A stretch of DNA of 64,000 nt from CBDFKS01 sp965248905 (GCA_965248905.1 CBDFKS010000004.1:62001-126000); one strand, 5' to 3'; numbered from the stretch's first letter, positions 44,658 through 53,335 are shown. The notes: generated from the letters alone by a model not told the origin. Translations and numbers: made by a program.

Positions 44658-45290
44658 TCACCGGTCCATGGATGTACGTTGAGCGAACCTGACAAAATTA
44701 TCGTATATCTTCAAACCCAGCGTACCACTTTTCTCCGGGTGAAACTGAGTGGCAACTAGATTTTCTCTAGCCACTACGCTACACAAGGGCATCCCGTACT
44801 CCGTGACTCCTATCATCAGCCCACTGTCTTCCGGATCGGCGTAGTAGCTGTGAACGAAGTAGAAGTGGGAATCATCGGGTATACCTGAAAACACCGGGTG
44901 GGTTCTGTTAAATCTCACCTGGTTCCAGCCCATATGAGGCACCTTGAGCCCAGCAGGGAGCTTCCGTGTCCTGCCGGGTACTATGCCCAAACATTGAGCG
45001 TCGCCCTCTTCGGTGCTATCCATGAGGAGCTGCAATCCCAGACAGATGCCCATGAACGGCTTAACCGTCCCGGCAAACTCTTTCAGGGGCTCCACCAAGC
45101 CACGCTGCCGGAGCGCCCTCATGGCGGCGTCTCCCGAGCCCACGCCCGGGAGTATGGCCGCATCCGAATCGAGAATCATCTTCGGATCGGAAGTAACGAC
45201 AGGCTCCGCTCCCGCCTGCTCCAGGGCTCTGGAAACACTTCGCAGGTTTCCCGACTCGTAATCTATAACCGCGACTCTAATCGGTCTCAC
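44658..45290 (-). CDS. hisH: imidazole glycerol phosphate synthase subunit HisH
   Basis: 210 residues; the glutaminase subunit feeding ammonia to HisF. The catalytic triad is seen as Cys in FMGICLGLQLLMD, and His and Glu in ATQFHPEKSG. VIDYESGNLRSVSRALEQAG is the typical N-terminus. The GTG start overlaps the stop of the upstream hydrolase (GTGA), implying translational coupling. The reading frame is of normal length. Confidence 0.96.
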   Translation of the reverse strand: MRPIRVAVIDYESGNLRSVSRALEQAGAEPVVTSDPKMILDSDAAILPGVGSGDAAMRALRQRGLVEPLKEFAGTVKPFMGICLGLQLLMDSTEEGDAQCLGIVPGRTRKLPAGLKVPHMGWNQVRFNRTHPVFSGIPDDSHFYFVHSYYADPEDSGLMIGVTEYGMPLCSVVARENLVATQFHPEKSGTLGLKIYDNFVRFAQRTSMDR

Positions 45291-46066
45291 CGACTGCGCG
45301 TCTTGAGAAACCCCAGAATCCGCGCCGTGGCCGCGGCTGCATTATCCCCACTGAGGATATCGGTGCCGTGATCGTTGCCTTCTTCATAAACCACCGTTTC
45401 GGTCAGCGGGGACTCTCCGACGATATTATCCTCAATCATTCGCTCCAGGTTCTTCTTCGCTGATCCATCACCGTCGGTAGCCATTAAAAGTGCCGGCACT
45501 TGAATGCGGCTGGACTTCACGCTGATTCCGCGGAACTCCGCGGGCGCTGACAGGCTGACCACTCCAGCGACAGCGTCTGCCCTATTAGCTGCTACCTGGA
45601 GCGCAGCCGTGCCTCCCATGCTGGCCCCCATGAGAAAGACGGTGGAGGCGCCCTGGTCCATCAGGAACTCCAGTGCCGCCTCGACATCGCGATCAATGAG
45701 GTCTATGTTTCTATCTCCTCCAGATTCCCTGTAACCGCGGAAATCGAATGCCAGAGCCATGTAGCCCTCCTTAGCCAGGAGCTCGGCAAACTGCCACCAG
45801 CTAGTCTGATCGGCGGGATACATATGGGCCAACGCCACGCCTACGTCACTTTGGCCGAATAGCCGACCACGGATCACCAGGCCATCCTCGGTGGTGAAAC
45901 TAACATGTCTTGCTGTCTCCTGAGAAGGCGTTGGTACGGGCGTTTCGTCGGCACCGCAGGCCATTATCAACACACAGCACCCGATTGCAAGGCCAAAGAG
46001 TAACACATGGAAACGGGGATTCCTGCCGACACTCTTCATGTTTGATTCGGACTGCCTGAAAAGCAT
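45287..46066 (-). CDS. alpha/beta hydrolase lipoprotein
   Basis: About 259 residues. An N-terminal signal with lipobox LIMAC predicts attachment to the outer side of the membrane. The hydrolase fold follows with the nucleophile elbow GASMGG, ALAFDFRGYRESGGD, and a His in EEGNDHGTDIL. An internal ATG at 46039 gives a more typical signal peptide (MKSVGRNPRFHVLL) and may be the true start. It overlaps hisH by 4 bases, although no role in histidine synthesis is known; the substrate is unknown. Confidence 0.82.
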   Translation of the reverse strand: MLFRQSESNMKSVGRNPRFHVLLFGLAIGCCVLIMACGADETPVPTPSQETARHVSFTTEDGLVIRGRLFGQSDVGVALAHMYPADQTSWWQFAELLAKEGYMALAFDFRGYRESGGDRNIDLIDRDVEAALEFLMDQGASTVFLMGASMGGTAALQVAANRADAVAGVVSLSAPAEFRGISVKSSRIQVPALLMATDGDGSAKKNLERMIEDNIVGESPLTETVVYEEGNDHGTDILSGDNAAAATARILGFLKTRSR

Positions 46067-46096
46067 GGTGAGATGGGCTTCATTAGGGTAGTCGCC

Positions 46097-46672
46097 TTAG
46101 ACCCGCTCCCCTGTGACTCGATCCAGGGGTAAATCGCGGTCCTGATACCTGGCAAGCACGAACAGCAGGTCTCCGAGGCGGTTCATGTAGTTGAGGATAT
46201 CGGGGTTGGTAAGCTTTCCCTGCTCGTGCAGCGCCACCACACGCCGCTCCGCAGTACGTATGATGCAACGGGCCATGTCTATAGCCGCCGATGCGGAAGA
46301 GCCTCCGGGAAGGATGAACACGTTGGGCATTTCGACGCCCTCCTCCAGCTCATCTATCAGTTGCTCCATCTTCGTCACCATCTCCATGGAAACGGGTTTA
46401 AAGTGGCGCTTGAACATATCGTACCGCTCTGGCTCAGTGGCCAGTTCGGCGGCAACAGTAAATAGCTCTTTCTGAAGCTCCCTCAAGATGTATTTGACCT
46501 TCGGGTCATCGGACATAGTCCGAGCCAGGCCCATGGTGGAGACTGCCTCGTCGGTAATCCCATAGGCCTCGGTATGAGGATCGTTCTTCGATACCCGACC
46601 TCCGTAGAGAAGGCCGGTGGTCCCTTCATCGCCATATTTGGTATAGATTTTCTTTCTGGGGGAAGAAGTCAT
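46097..46672 (-). CDS. corrinoid adenosyltransferase, PduO type
   Basis: 191 residues of the PduO/MMAB family, unrelated in fold to the CobO protein at 25901. The N-terminal ATP-binding YTKYGDEGTTGLLYGGRVSK and the signature FILPGGSSASAAIDMARCIIRTAERRV are present, with NYMNRLGDLLFVLARY near the end. It converts cob(I)alamin to adenosylcobalamin. It has no riboswitch of its own and lies 30 bases before the lipoprotein hydrolase gene. Confidence 0.93.
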   Translation of the reverse strand: MTSSPRKKIYTKYGDEGTTGLLYGGRVSKNDPHTEAYGITDEAVSTMGLARTMSDDPKVKYILRELQKELFTVAAELATEPERYDMFKRHFKPVSMEMVTKMEQLIDELEEGVEMPNVFILPGGSSASAAIDMARCIIRTAERRVVALHEQGKLTNPDILNYMNRLGDLLFVLARYQDRDLPLDRVTGERV

Positions 46673-46814
46673 CTAGATTCTGCCTCGATTCAAAGGGCCT
46701 GTTCCACACACTTGGACAAGATGTATTCCAGGCGTAGATTGTAGCACAGCGACGCCTGTAGCGCTATATGAACGCCATTAAAAATTCTGGATAAGAGAAA
46801 GGAGGAGAGAAGAT

Positions 46815-47450
46815 TTACCAGGAGGCGGGCTTGCTAAATTCGCCTTTAGCATCAATGAGAGTCGGAGGAAACTGACAGTCTTGGAGCGTCTTAGTCCGTA
46901 GGCGTCTAGTGAAGGTTGCAGCCGCTGTAAGTTCCGCAGGAGTGATATGCGTCGGATTCGCGTTTGGATTTACGACACCAACGGGAAGATGCAGTTTTTC
47001 CTTTATTAATGTTATCGGTTCCGCTAAGTCTGAGTCGTTGGAGATAACAACGGCTTGCTCATAGTCGTTGCTGAAGCCATCAAACAAGAGATGAGTGGCC
47101 AGATTTACATCCGAGCCTTTTTCATCAAAGTATTTGACCTCAACATAACTAGGGAGACCTGCGATGGGTTTGGCTAGAGGGAATGTGCTTTGTCGTAGTC
47201 TGTAGTGACCTCTGTGGATTGTGAGGTTTGGGATAGTTTCCAACGCACGAATGTAAATTTGATGGCGCACCGGAACCTGAGGGTCATTAGGCAACGGGAG
47301 TGGGTTAGCGGTAAAGTATCTGATCTGATTGATCTGGTGGGACGGCACAAGTTTTTGGCAAACCTTGTAGATATCCAACCATTTGTAGGACGTGTTTTTT
47401 ACGGCACGGTAGTAAAGGTTAAAACCATCAATGTAAACATTGGTTTTCAT
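46815..47450 (-). CDS. NYN domain protein
   Basis: 211 residues of the PIN-like NYN family, predicted ribonucleases. The conserved acidic residues are in NVYIDGFNLYYRAVK near the start, EKGSDVNLATHLLFD around residue 110 and AVVISNDSDLAEPITLI around residue 135. Such proteins act in RNA processing or in defence. A perfect 9-bp inverted repeat lies 22 bases upstream of its start. The base composition is more AT-rich than the neighbours, suggesting recent arrival. Confidence 0.85.
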   Translation of the reverse strand: MKTNVYIDGFNLYYRAVKNTSYKWLDIYKVCQKLVPSHQINQIRYFTANPLPLPNDPQVPVRHQIYIRALETIPNLTIHRGHYRLRQSTFPLAKPIAGLPSYVEVKYFDEKGSDVNLATHLLFDGFSNDYEQAVVISNDSDLAEPITLIKEKLHLPVGVVNPNANPTHITPAELTAAATFTRRLRTKTLQDCQFPPTLIDAKGEFSKPASW

Positions 47451-47893
47451 AGAATGGTGCTAAAAGTAACAGAGACCGTCTCTCGACGGTCTCGACCCTG
47501 CTACCGAAGCAACAGGGGGGGTACAATTTGTTTATACCATGGTGGTTACGAAATGTCAATAATAGAGGCTTTTGCTAAAATGGGTCCAGTGGGAGTAGAA
47601 CCCATTTTAGCAAAAATTCAAGGCCATGTCAAATCGTCGCATCAAGCAACTTTTCTTACGGAATTCCTACATCCAATTGTTACCGCTTGTGCTTGCATAC
47701 AGCCATGGACAGCCCAGCGTGAATACGCACCTTGAAGCGACCCCTAACGATAATGTGGTTGAGCGACCGCAGACTTTTGCGGCATCTAAACATTAGCTCT
47801 ACAGCCCCTGCTTCCTACCCAAGGTTTCCTGCCCTATACTATGGTTATCTCTCAAACGCCGTGCTCACGAATTCTCGCAGATAGATAGCAATC
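47451..47893. other. 443-base gap with two perfect inverted repeats
   Basis: The gap contains GAGACCGTC/GACGGTCTC (47472-47493, 4-base loop) and TTTTGCTAAAATGGGT with its exact complement (47570-47615, 14-base loop). A short plus-strand frame starting at 47552 spans the second repeat but has no recognisable homology or ribosome site. Neither repeat has a T-tract or an adjacent gene end. The rest shows no feature I can name. Confidence 0.6.
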
Positions 47894-48661
47894 ATGACAG
47901 AGCTTAAGGTAATAGGTATCGCCGGCATACCAGAAATCAAGGCTGGAGATGATCTGGCCGGTCTGATAATGGATGCGTTGGAGCGCCAGGGGACGCTCAT
48001 TGAGCGGCACGATATACTGGTCGTCACCCAAAAGATCGTGTCCAAGGCAGAGGGTCGTGTGGTGCGGCTAGGCGACATTGAGCCCTCCTCCATTGCCATT
48101 CGGCTCTCGGAGGGACACAACAGAGACCCTCGCCACACCGAGATCATCCTGCGGGAGAGCCGACGGATCGTGCGGATGGACCGGGGCAACATCATCAGTG
48201 AGACTCACCACGGTTTCAATTGCGCCAACGCCGGAGTGGACGCTTCCAACGTTCCGGGAGAAGATACGGTGGCCCTCCTGCCCCTCGACCCCGACACATC
48301 GGCAACCAAAATCAGAGACGGTATTAGATCGACACTAGGAAAAGAGGTCGCTGTTATCATCTCAGACACCTTCGGTCGCCCCTGGCGGGAAGGGGCGGTG
48401 AACGTGGCCATAGGGGTGGCCGGTATGGACTCGATGAAGGACCACAGGGGCCAGCTGGACGCCTACGGCCAGATCATGCGCACAACGGTAATCGCCGCTG
48501 CTGACGAATTAGCCGCCGCTGCCGAGCTTGTCACGGGCAAGGTCTCGGGAGTGCCTGCCGCATTAATCCGAGGATATACCTACGAGCCGGAGCCGGCAGA
48601 CGAGGCGAGTAAAGGGGCAAAGGCTTTGATCAGACCCCCGGAGCGAGACATGTTCCGATAG
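47894..48661 (+). CDS. cofE: coenzyme F420-0:L-glutamate ligase
   Basis: 255 residues. Adds glutamates to F420-0 using GTP in the last steps of F420 synthesis. Family features are GIAGIPEIKAGDDLAGLI, DILVVTQKIVSKAEGRVVRL, the metal and nucleotide region THHGFNCANAGVDASNVPGED, and VIISDTFGRPWREGAVNVAIGVAGM. It lacks the C-terminal FMN domain of actinobacterial FbiB. It shows that the organism makes F420, in line with the F420-type enzymes at 7893 and 34687. No other F420 synthesis gene is in the window. Confidence 0.95.
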   Translation: MTELKVIGIAGIPEIKAGDDLAGLIMDALERQGTLIERHDILVVTQKIVSKAEGRVVRLGDIEPSSIAIRLSEGHNRDPRHTEIILRESRRIVRMDRGNIISETHHGFNCANAGVDASNVPGEDTVALLPLDPDTSATKIRDGIRSTLGKEVAVIISDTFGRPWREGAVNVAIGVAGMDSMKDHRGQLDAYGQIMRTTVIAAADELAAAAELVTGKVSGVPAALIRGYTYEPEPADEASKGAKALIRPPERDMFR

Positions 48662-48806
48662 CTACATAGAAAGCAACATCGAGAACGAAAACGGTCTACA
48701 GTGGATACCGATACGACAGGAGTGGTGGGCACACCTCTCCCACTTAGTGGGAACTAAGGACTCGCAAAAAATGGGAGAGGCGGGTGCAGTAACCTAAGAA
48801 CAGCCG

Positions 48807-49055
48807 TTATTGCTCTTCAGGTTCAGCTGCATCGTCGGAGGAGGATGCAGAATAGCGGGCACTGGTTTGAGGAGCAGGCGCATCCTCGCCCCAAGGGGCC
48901 GATTCGATGTAGTTCTTGAACTCCCGCACTTCCTCACACAGCTGACACACACCCCTACTCACCGGACCTGTGGGAGCCTCGATGACCCAGTGGTGGCGAC
49001 ACATTGTTTTTTCTTGTTCTTCTCCAGGCTTCAGCCTAGAGGCCTGCTGTACCAT
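48807..49055 (-). CDS. small putative zinc-binding protein
   Basis: About 82 residues from ATG 49055, chosen because of an AAAGGGG site; a longer start at 49094 is possible. The core CRHHWVIEAPTGPVSRGVCQLC, then EEVREFKNYI, contains a Cys/His set (C-x-H-H ... C-x2-C) that could bind one zinc. The tail is Ala/Ser/Asp/Glu-rich. I do not know its function. It is convergent with cofE across a 145-base gap that holds no gene. Confidence 0.65.
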   Translation of the reverse strand: MVQQASRLKPGEEQEKTMCRHHWVIEAPTGPVSRGVCQLCEEVREFKNYIESAPWGEDAPAPQTSARYSASSSDDAAEPEEQ

Positions 49056-49476
49056 ACAGTTACAACCCCTTTCTGTGGCTAAGAAATCTAGCATAGGGCA
49101 TATGGATTGTCAAGGTGATTTCGAGCCACTCTTTGAGCATTGCCGATGCGTTCATTTCAGTCATTTCATGCATTTCATGGAGGCTCATTTAATCTTCAGA
49201 TACGAACCTTGTTATTGATTGGATTCTTAGTAGGCGCGACAGGATTCACTACTGCTAATGGCTACCTTTTCCGTGTACATATCCTCGACTCAATAGCACA
49301 TCAATCCTCTTCTGTAATCGATGGCATTTGCTTTTACTAGCGCCCGATGCTGCGTTATACTTTGGTGCAATTAAAACACCAGTGGACACCTTGGAGCGTC
49401 GAGATAACTGCTGCGGTAAGGCCATGAAGGTCGAGATGCTCCTCTGGGGATCCGGGCCTAAAGGCAGATAGTAGAA
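49056..49476. other. 421-base gap, no feature recognised
   Basis: A region between the divergent small zinc protein and the potassium transporter gene. I see no hairpin with a T-tract, tRNA or convincing promoter. Short frames on both strands lack homology and ribosome sites. It may hold the promoter of the potassium uptake cluster. Confidence 0.4.
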
Positions 49477-50910
49477 ATGGACCGTCCGGCAAGGATAGGC
49501 GACAGGGTAGTACGACGGCCGCGGCTTCGGGATATAATGCCCGAAGTTATCAAGAGGGTCCCAATCCGACATCCTGCCCGTCAGTTCTCAGCTCCCTTTA
49601 TCCTCATATATAGCTTTGCCAGTCTGATAACGCTAGGCGGCTTGCTACTGGCCTTGCCTGTCGCTAATAACAACGAAAGCGGATTTACTCCGTTGGAAGT
49701 GGCCTTCTTCACCGCTACATCCGCGGTCACCGTCACCGGCCTTACCGTAGAGAACACCGCGACCTATTGGAGCTCATTCGGTCATGCAGTAATATTCGCA
49801 CTGATGTTGGTCGGGGGCCTGGGATTCACCACATTAGCTACCTTTTTTCTCATCATGATAGGACAACGCATTACGCTGCCTGAACGAATGCTGATGCGGG
49901 ACACCATGGGAGTGGACCGCATGGGTGGACTGGTAGCCGTTATGCGTAACATAGTGATAATTGTCATTGCGATTTACGCATTGGGGATGCTCGTGGTCTG
50001 GTGGCGCCTCGAGTCGGCGGATGTATTTTCGGGCGGTCAAGCAATCTGGCAGTCGGCCTTTCTCTCCGTCTCGGCTTTCAATGGCGCAGGTTTCTCGATA
50101 TTGCCTGACGCCGGGAGTTTGGAAACCCTTCTGTCACACACAGCCCTTCTCTCCTTCTTGGCCATATTAATAATCATAGGCGGGATCAGCTGGACCGTTC
50201 TGGTAGATGTCTTCAGGCAGAGAAGATTCTCAAGGCTCACCCTGGACACCAAGATGGTGCTTACCGCCAGCATATTTCTGTGGGTGCTGGGGGCTCTGAT
50301 ATTCTTTATTGCTGAATACGATAACCAAAGTACGCTAGGCAACCTCTCTGTTCTGCAAAAGGGAGTCCAGTCCATATTCCAGTCGATAAGCGGGAGAACG
50401 GCGGGATTGAGCACCCAGGACTTCAGCTCAGCCACGGAGCTCACAATCCTGTTCTACCCCCTGCTCATGTTCGTGGGAGGAGCGGCAGGCTCGCTTGCAG
50501 GTGGTATCAAGGTAGCCACTTTGGCAGTCATAATTGCGGCCGTCATGTCTTCTATTAGGGGCAGGGCTCAGGCGGAGGCCTTCGGGCGGGAGATACCTCA
50601 CTTTCAGGTAAACAGGGCACTTACGGTCGCAGCTTTGGGAATGGTGCTGATTTTTGTGATCTCTCTGGCGCTCACTCTGACCGAAGATGGAATTCCCTTC
50701 TTAGATCTTTTCTTCGACACCGTATCGGCCTTTGGAACCAGCGGACTATCTACAGGAGTTCCACCAGCGCTTAGTCTGGCTGGTAAGATCCTGTTTATTG
50801 TAATCATGATCCTGGGAAGGCTGGGGCCTCTAACGCTGGCACTGGCGTTGACTCCCAGGGAGGAAGCCACGGTATATCGTTTTGTCCAGGAAAGAGTTAA
50901 AATAGGATGA
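49477..50910 (+). CDS. TrkH/KtrB-family potassium channel subunit
   Basis: 477 residues with about ten membrane segments in four pore repeats. The first selectivity loop is TATSAVTVTGLTVENTATYW; later loops are VSAFNGAGFSILPD, SISGRTAGLSTQDF and DTVSAFGTSGLSTGVP. The MFVGGAAGSLAGGIKVATL gate loop is typical. It moves K+ (with Na+ or H+) under control of the TrkA-type subunits encoded next. The start is uncertain; ATG 49537 is an alternative that would remove a basic 20-residue extension. Confidence 0.92.
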   Translation: MDRPARIGDRVVRRPRLRDIMPEVIKRVPIRHPARQFSAPFILIYSFASLITLGGLLLALPVANNNESGFTPLEVAFFTATSAVTVTGLTVENTATYWSSFGHAVIFALMLVGGLGFTTLATFFLIMIGQRITLPERMLMRDTMGVDRMGGLVAVMRNIVIIVIAIYALGMLVVWWRLESADVFSGGQAIWQSAFLSVSAFNGAGFSILPDAGSLETLLSHTALLSFLAILIIIGGISWTVLVDVFRQRRFSRLTLDTKMVLTASIFLWVLGALIFFIAEYDNQSTLGNLSVLQKGVQSIFQSISGRTAGLSTQDFSSATELTILFYPLLMFVGGAAGSLAGGIKVATLAVIIAAVMSSIRGRAQAEAFGREIPHFQVNRALTVAALGMVLIFVISLALTLTEDGIPFLDLFFDTVSAFGTSGLSTGVPPALSLAGKILFIVIMILGRLGPLTLALALTPREEATVYRFVQERVKIG

Positions 50911-50986
50911 TGACACGATTGGTGCTGGGCAGGGATCTGAATTCAAGGACTTAGCCTACAAGCTCATTGATGATCTGGAGAGAGGA

Positions 50987-51703
50987 ATGAAAAAGCAGGT
51001 GGTGGTAATAGGTCTGGGAAGGTACGGCTCCAGTGTAGCCCAAGAGCTGTATCAGATGGGCCACGACGTCCTGGCTATAGACCTGGATGAACAGAACGTT
51101 CAGGAAGTGTTGGGTCACGTTACCTATGCCGTAAAAGCAGACGGGACCAACGAAGCGGTGCTGAAGGAGCTTGGCGTTTCCAACTTTGACGTTGCTGTGG
51201 TGGCCATTGGGTCAGATATACAAGCCAGTATTCTTGTCACCGTTATATTAAAAGACCTGGGCATACCGTTTATCGTGGCTCGAGCCATAAACGAGCTGCA
51301 CGCCAACGTCATGGAGCGCGTAGGAGCTGACAAGGTAGTCTACCCAGAACAGGAAATGGGCCGACGATTCGCCCACATCGGGTTCGACCCCGGCGTCCTG
51401 GACTATATGGAAGTAACTCCTAGCTATGGTATTACTAGACTTAGACCGCCAGAACAGATGATCAAGCATACGCTGGAGGAAGCGGGGCTTGCGGGTCCAA
51501 GGGATAAATACGGTATTGCGGTTCTTGCTATCCGGCGGGGTCGCGACGCCTATCTGCTGCCTTCCAAGGATGAAGAGGTTAAGCCTGGAGACATCCTGAT
51601 TCTGGCGGGGACCAGTGAGCAACTCGGCAAGATTCACAGCGCCGCTAGAGAGCTCAGATTAGAACCAGAACTTACCACTACTGAATCGAGCCGCGCGGCA
51701 TAG
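50987..51703 (+). CDS. KtrA/TrkA-type potassium uptake regulatory subunit
   Basis: 238 residues with an N-terminal RCK (TrkA-N) NAD/ATP-binding domain, VVVIGLGRYGSSVAQELYQMGHDVLAIDLDE, and a C-terminal TrkA-C domain (about 160-225). It would form a cytoplasmic ring gating the membrane subunit encoded just upstream. GGAGAGAGG precedes the ATG. The full-length N+C arrangement is like KtrA, unlike the shorter proteins further along in this cluster. Confidence 0.93.
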   Translation: MKKQVVVIGLGRYGSSVAQELYQMGHDVLAIDLDEQNVQEVLGHVTYAVKADGTNEAVLKELGVSNFDVAVVAIGSDIQASILVTVILKDLGIPFIVARAINELHANVMERVGADKVVYPEQEMGRRFAHIGFDPGVLDYMEVTPSYGITRLRPPEQMIKHTLEEAGLAGPRDKYGIAVLAIRRGRDAYLLPSKDEEVKPGDILILAGTSEQLGKIHSAARELRLEPELTTTESSRAA

Positions 51704-51799
51704 CCAGATCAAAGTTTTCGGCAATTTGCTAGTTGGTGCTATACCACTACCGTAACCGACCAGAGCGACCAAGTTCCCACAACGATACGTAAAACTGCC

Positions 51800-52243
51800 A
51801 TGATGAGCGCGAAGAAAATTCTGGTGCCGATTAAAGGTGATGCCGCGGGAGAAAATGCTTTCCGGCTCGCCTGCGAGCTGTCCAAGGACAGCAAGGCCAA
51901 ACTTTACGCCCTATACATAATCGAGATTAAACAGGAGCTACCTTTGGACGCGGTGGTGGACTCTACGGAGGGGGAAACAGCCCTGAACAGAATCGAGGCC
52001 ATTAGCCACAGGGAGAAATGCCACGTAGAAGCCGGGTACTTGCAGGCCAGACGAGCAGGCCCAGCCATCATCCAGGAGATCATTGAACGAGGATCGGAGT
52101 TACTGGTACTAGGAATATCCTACAAGCATCATTTCGGCCATTTTGCCGTCGGCGAAACCTCGTCCTACGTGATCAAGAATGCACCTTGTCCGGTTATTCT
52201 TTGGCGAGAGCCGATTGGGATAGCCGCCGGCGTGGAGGCGTAG
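51800..52243 (+). CDS. universal stress protein family
   Basis: 147 residues with the UspA alpha/beta fold. The N-terminal KKILVPIKGDAAGENAFRLACELS and the C-terminal GETSSYVIKNAPCPVILWRE, with LLVLGISYKHHFGHFAVG before it, are recognisable, including the G-rich nucleotide loop. USP domains bind ATP, ADP or c-di-AMP in some potassium systems. It is 96 bases after the KtrA gene and 4 bases before the next TrkA gene, so it belongs to the potassium cluster. Confidence 0.88.
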   Translation: MMSAKKILVPIKGDAAGENAFRLACELSKDSKAKLYALYIIEIKQELPLDAVVDSTEGETALNRIEAISHREKCHVEAGYLQARRAGPAIIQEIIERGSELLVLGISYKHHFGHFAVGETSSYVIKNAPCPVILWREPIGIAAGVEA

Positions 52244-52247
52244 GCAG

Positions 52248-52667
52248 ATGCGTGTTATTGTGCTGGGGTGTGAGGACCTGGGAGCGAATCTAGCATCTAC
52301 CCTCGTAAAGAGCGGTCATAAGGTGACAGTCATAGACCCCAGCGAAGACCGCCTGGACTCTTTGCTTCAGCAGGTCCAGGTGGATGCGGTGGTGGCTTCA
52401 GACTCCCTTATGGAAGACTTGCGAAGAGTCGGTATGAACAACATAGATGCACTTGTGGCTATTTCAGAGGACGATAACAAAAACGTTATGGCCGCGCAGG
52501 TAGCAAGCCATATATTCCGTGTGCCTGAGGTGGTCTGCCGCGTCAACGATCCCAATCGGGAGAAGATCTACAGAGAGTTGGGCATAAACGTGGTGTGCCC
52601 TTCTCTGATACTGATCGACTCCTTTCAGAGGGCTCTAGAGGAGACCTCTAAGGTTGTCCAGAGGTAG
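52248..52667 (+). CDS. TrkA-N domain protein, single-domain
   Basis: 139 residues containing only the RCK NAD-binding domain, without TrkA-C. The first loop is VLGCEDLGANLASTLVKSGHKVTVIDPSEDRL, in which GxGxxG is changed to GCEDLG, so nucleotide binding may be altered. The rest (ALVAISEDDNKNVMAAQVASHIF) matches TrkA-N. It lies between the stress protein and a second TrkA protein with gaps of 4-5 bases, so it is probably translated with both and may pair with its downstream neighbour. Confidence 0.88.
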   Translation: MRVIVLGCEDLGANLASTLVKSGHKVTVIDPSEDRLDSLLQQVQVDAVVASDSLMEDLRRVGMNNIDALVAISEDDNKNVMAAQVASHIFRVPEVVCRVNDPNREKIYRELGINVVCPSLILIDSFQRALEETSKVVQR

Positions 52668-52672
52668 CAGCC

Positions 52673-53335
52673 ATGTACATCGTGGTTGTAGGTTGCGGTA
52701 ATGTAGGCTATCACCTTACGAAAGCCCTACTTGCGATAGGCCACGAGACTTTGATAATCGACAAAGATGCACGTCTATGCGATTCCCTCGAAGATGAGTT
52801 GGGTAGCGTTGTTCTCCAGGGAGATGGCACCGAGGTGCAGGTGCTAAAGAAGGCGGGTGTTGGGCGAGCAGATTTAATAATTGCCGCCACTCCCAGAGAC
52901 GAAGACAATCTTGCTACTTGCCAGTTAGCGAAGCACCTGTTCGAAACACCAAATACTATGGCCCTGATAAAGGACCCTCAGAACGAAGCCCTCTTCAAAC
53001 TGTTGGGGGTGGATGTGATAGTGAACAGTACCCATCTCATCCTCTCCACCATTGAAGGGGAGATACCTGGACACCCGCTGGTACACTTGATGAATCTCAA
53101 GGCCCTCCATTTGGAGATGATAAGCATTAACATACCCCAGGACGCGGCGGTGGTTGGAAAGTCCCTTGAAGACATCGACCTACCGCCCAGCAGCTTTATT
53201 TCCCTTGTCGTAAAACACCAGGGGCCCGTGATGCCTTCTGAAGAGGTGGTATTGGATTCGGGGGACGACGTGGTAGCCGTGACAAGCCCCGAAGAGGAAC
53301 AGTTGCTATTTGAAACTCTCACGGGAGTGGAGTGA
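52673..53335 (+). CDS. TrkA-type potassium uptake protein, N+C domains
   Basis: 220 residues. The N-terminal domain has an intact GCGNVGYHLTKALLAIGHETLIIDKD loop ending in the acidic residue that binds NAD ribose; the TrkA-C domain covers about residues 140-218. Together with the 139-residue protein it resembles a split TrkA, whose E. coli form has two halves in one chain. Its stop overlaps the GTG start of pheA by 4 bases. Confidence 0.9.
   Translation: MYIVVVGCGNVGYHLTKALLAIGHETLIIDKDARLCDSLEDELGSVVLQGDGTEVQVLKKAGVGRADLIIAATPRDEDNLATCQLAKHLFETPNTMALIKDPQNEALFKLLGVDVIVNSTHLILSTIEGEIPGHPLVHLMNLKALHLEMISINIPQDAAVVGKSLEDIDLPPSSFISLVVKHQGPVMPSEEVVLDSGDDVVAVTSPEEEQLLFETLTGVE

Noticed and set aside
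47552..47735. Short plus-strand frame MSIIEAFAKMGPVGVEP in the gap before cofE
   Set aside because: It spans a perfect inverted repeat, has no ribosome site and its protein resembles nothing I know; listed only as part of the gap.
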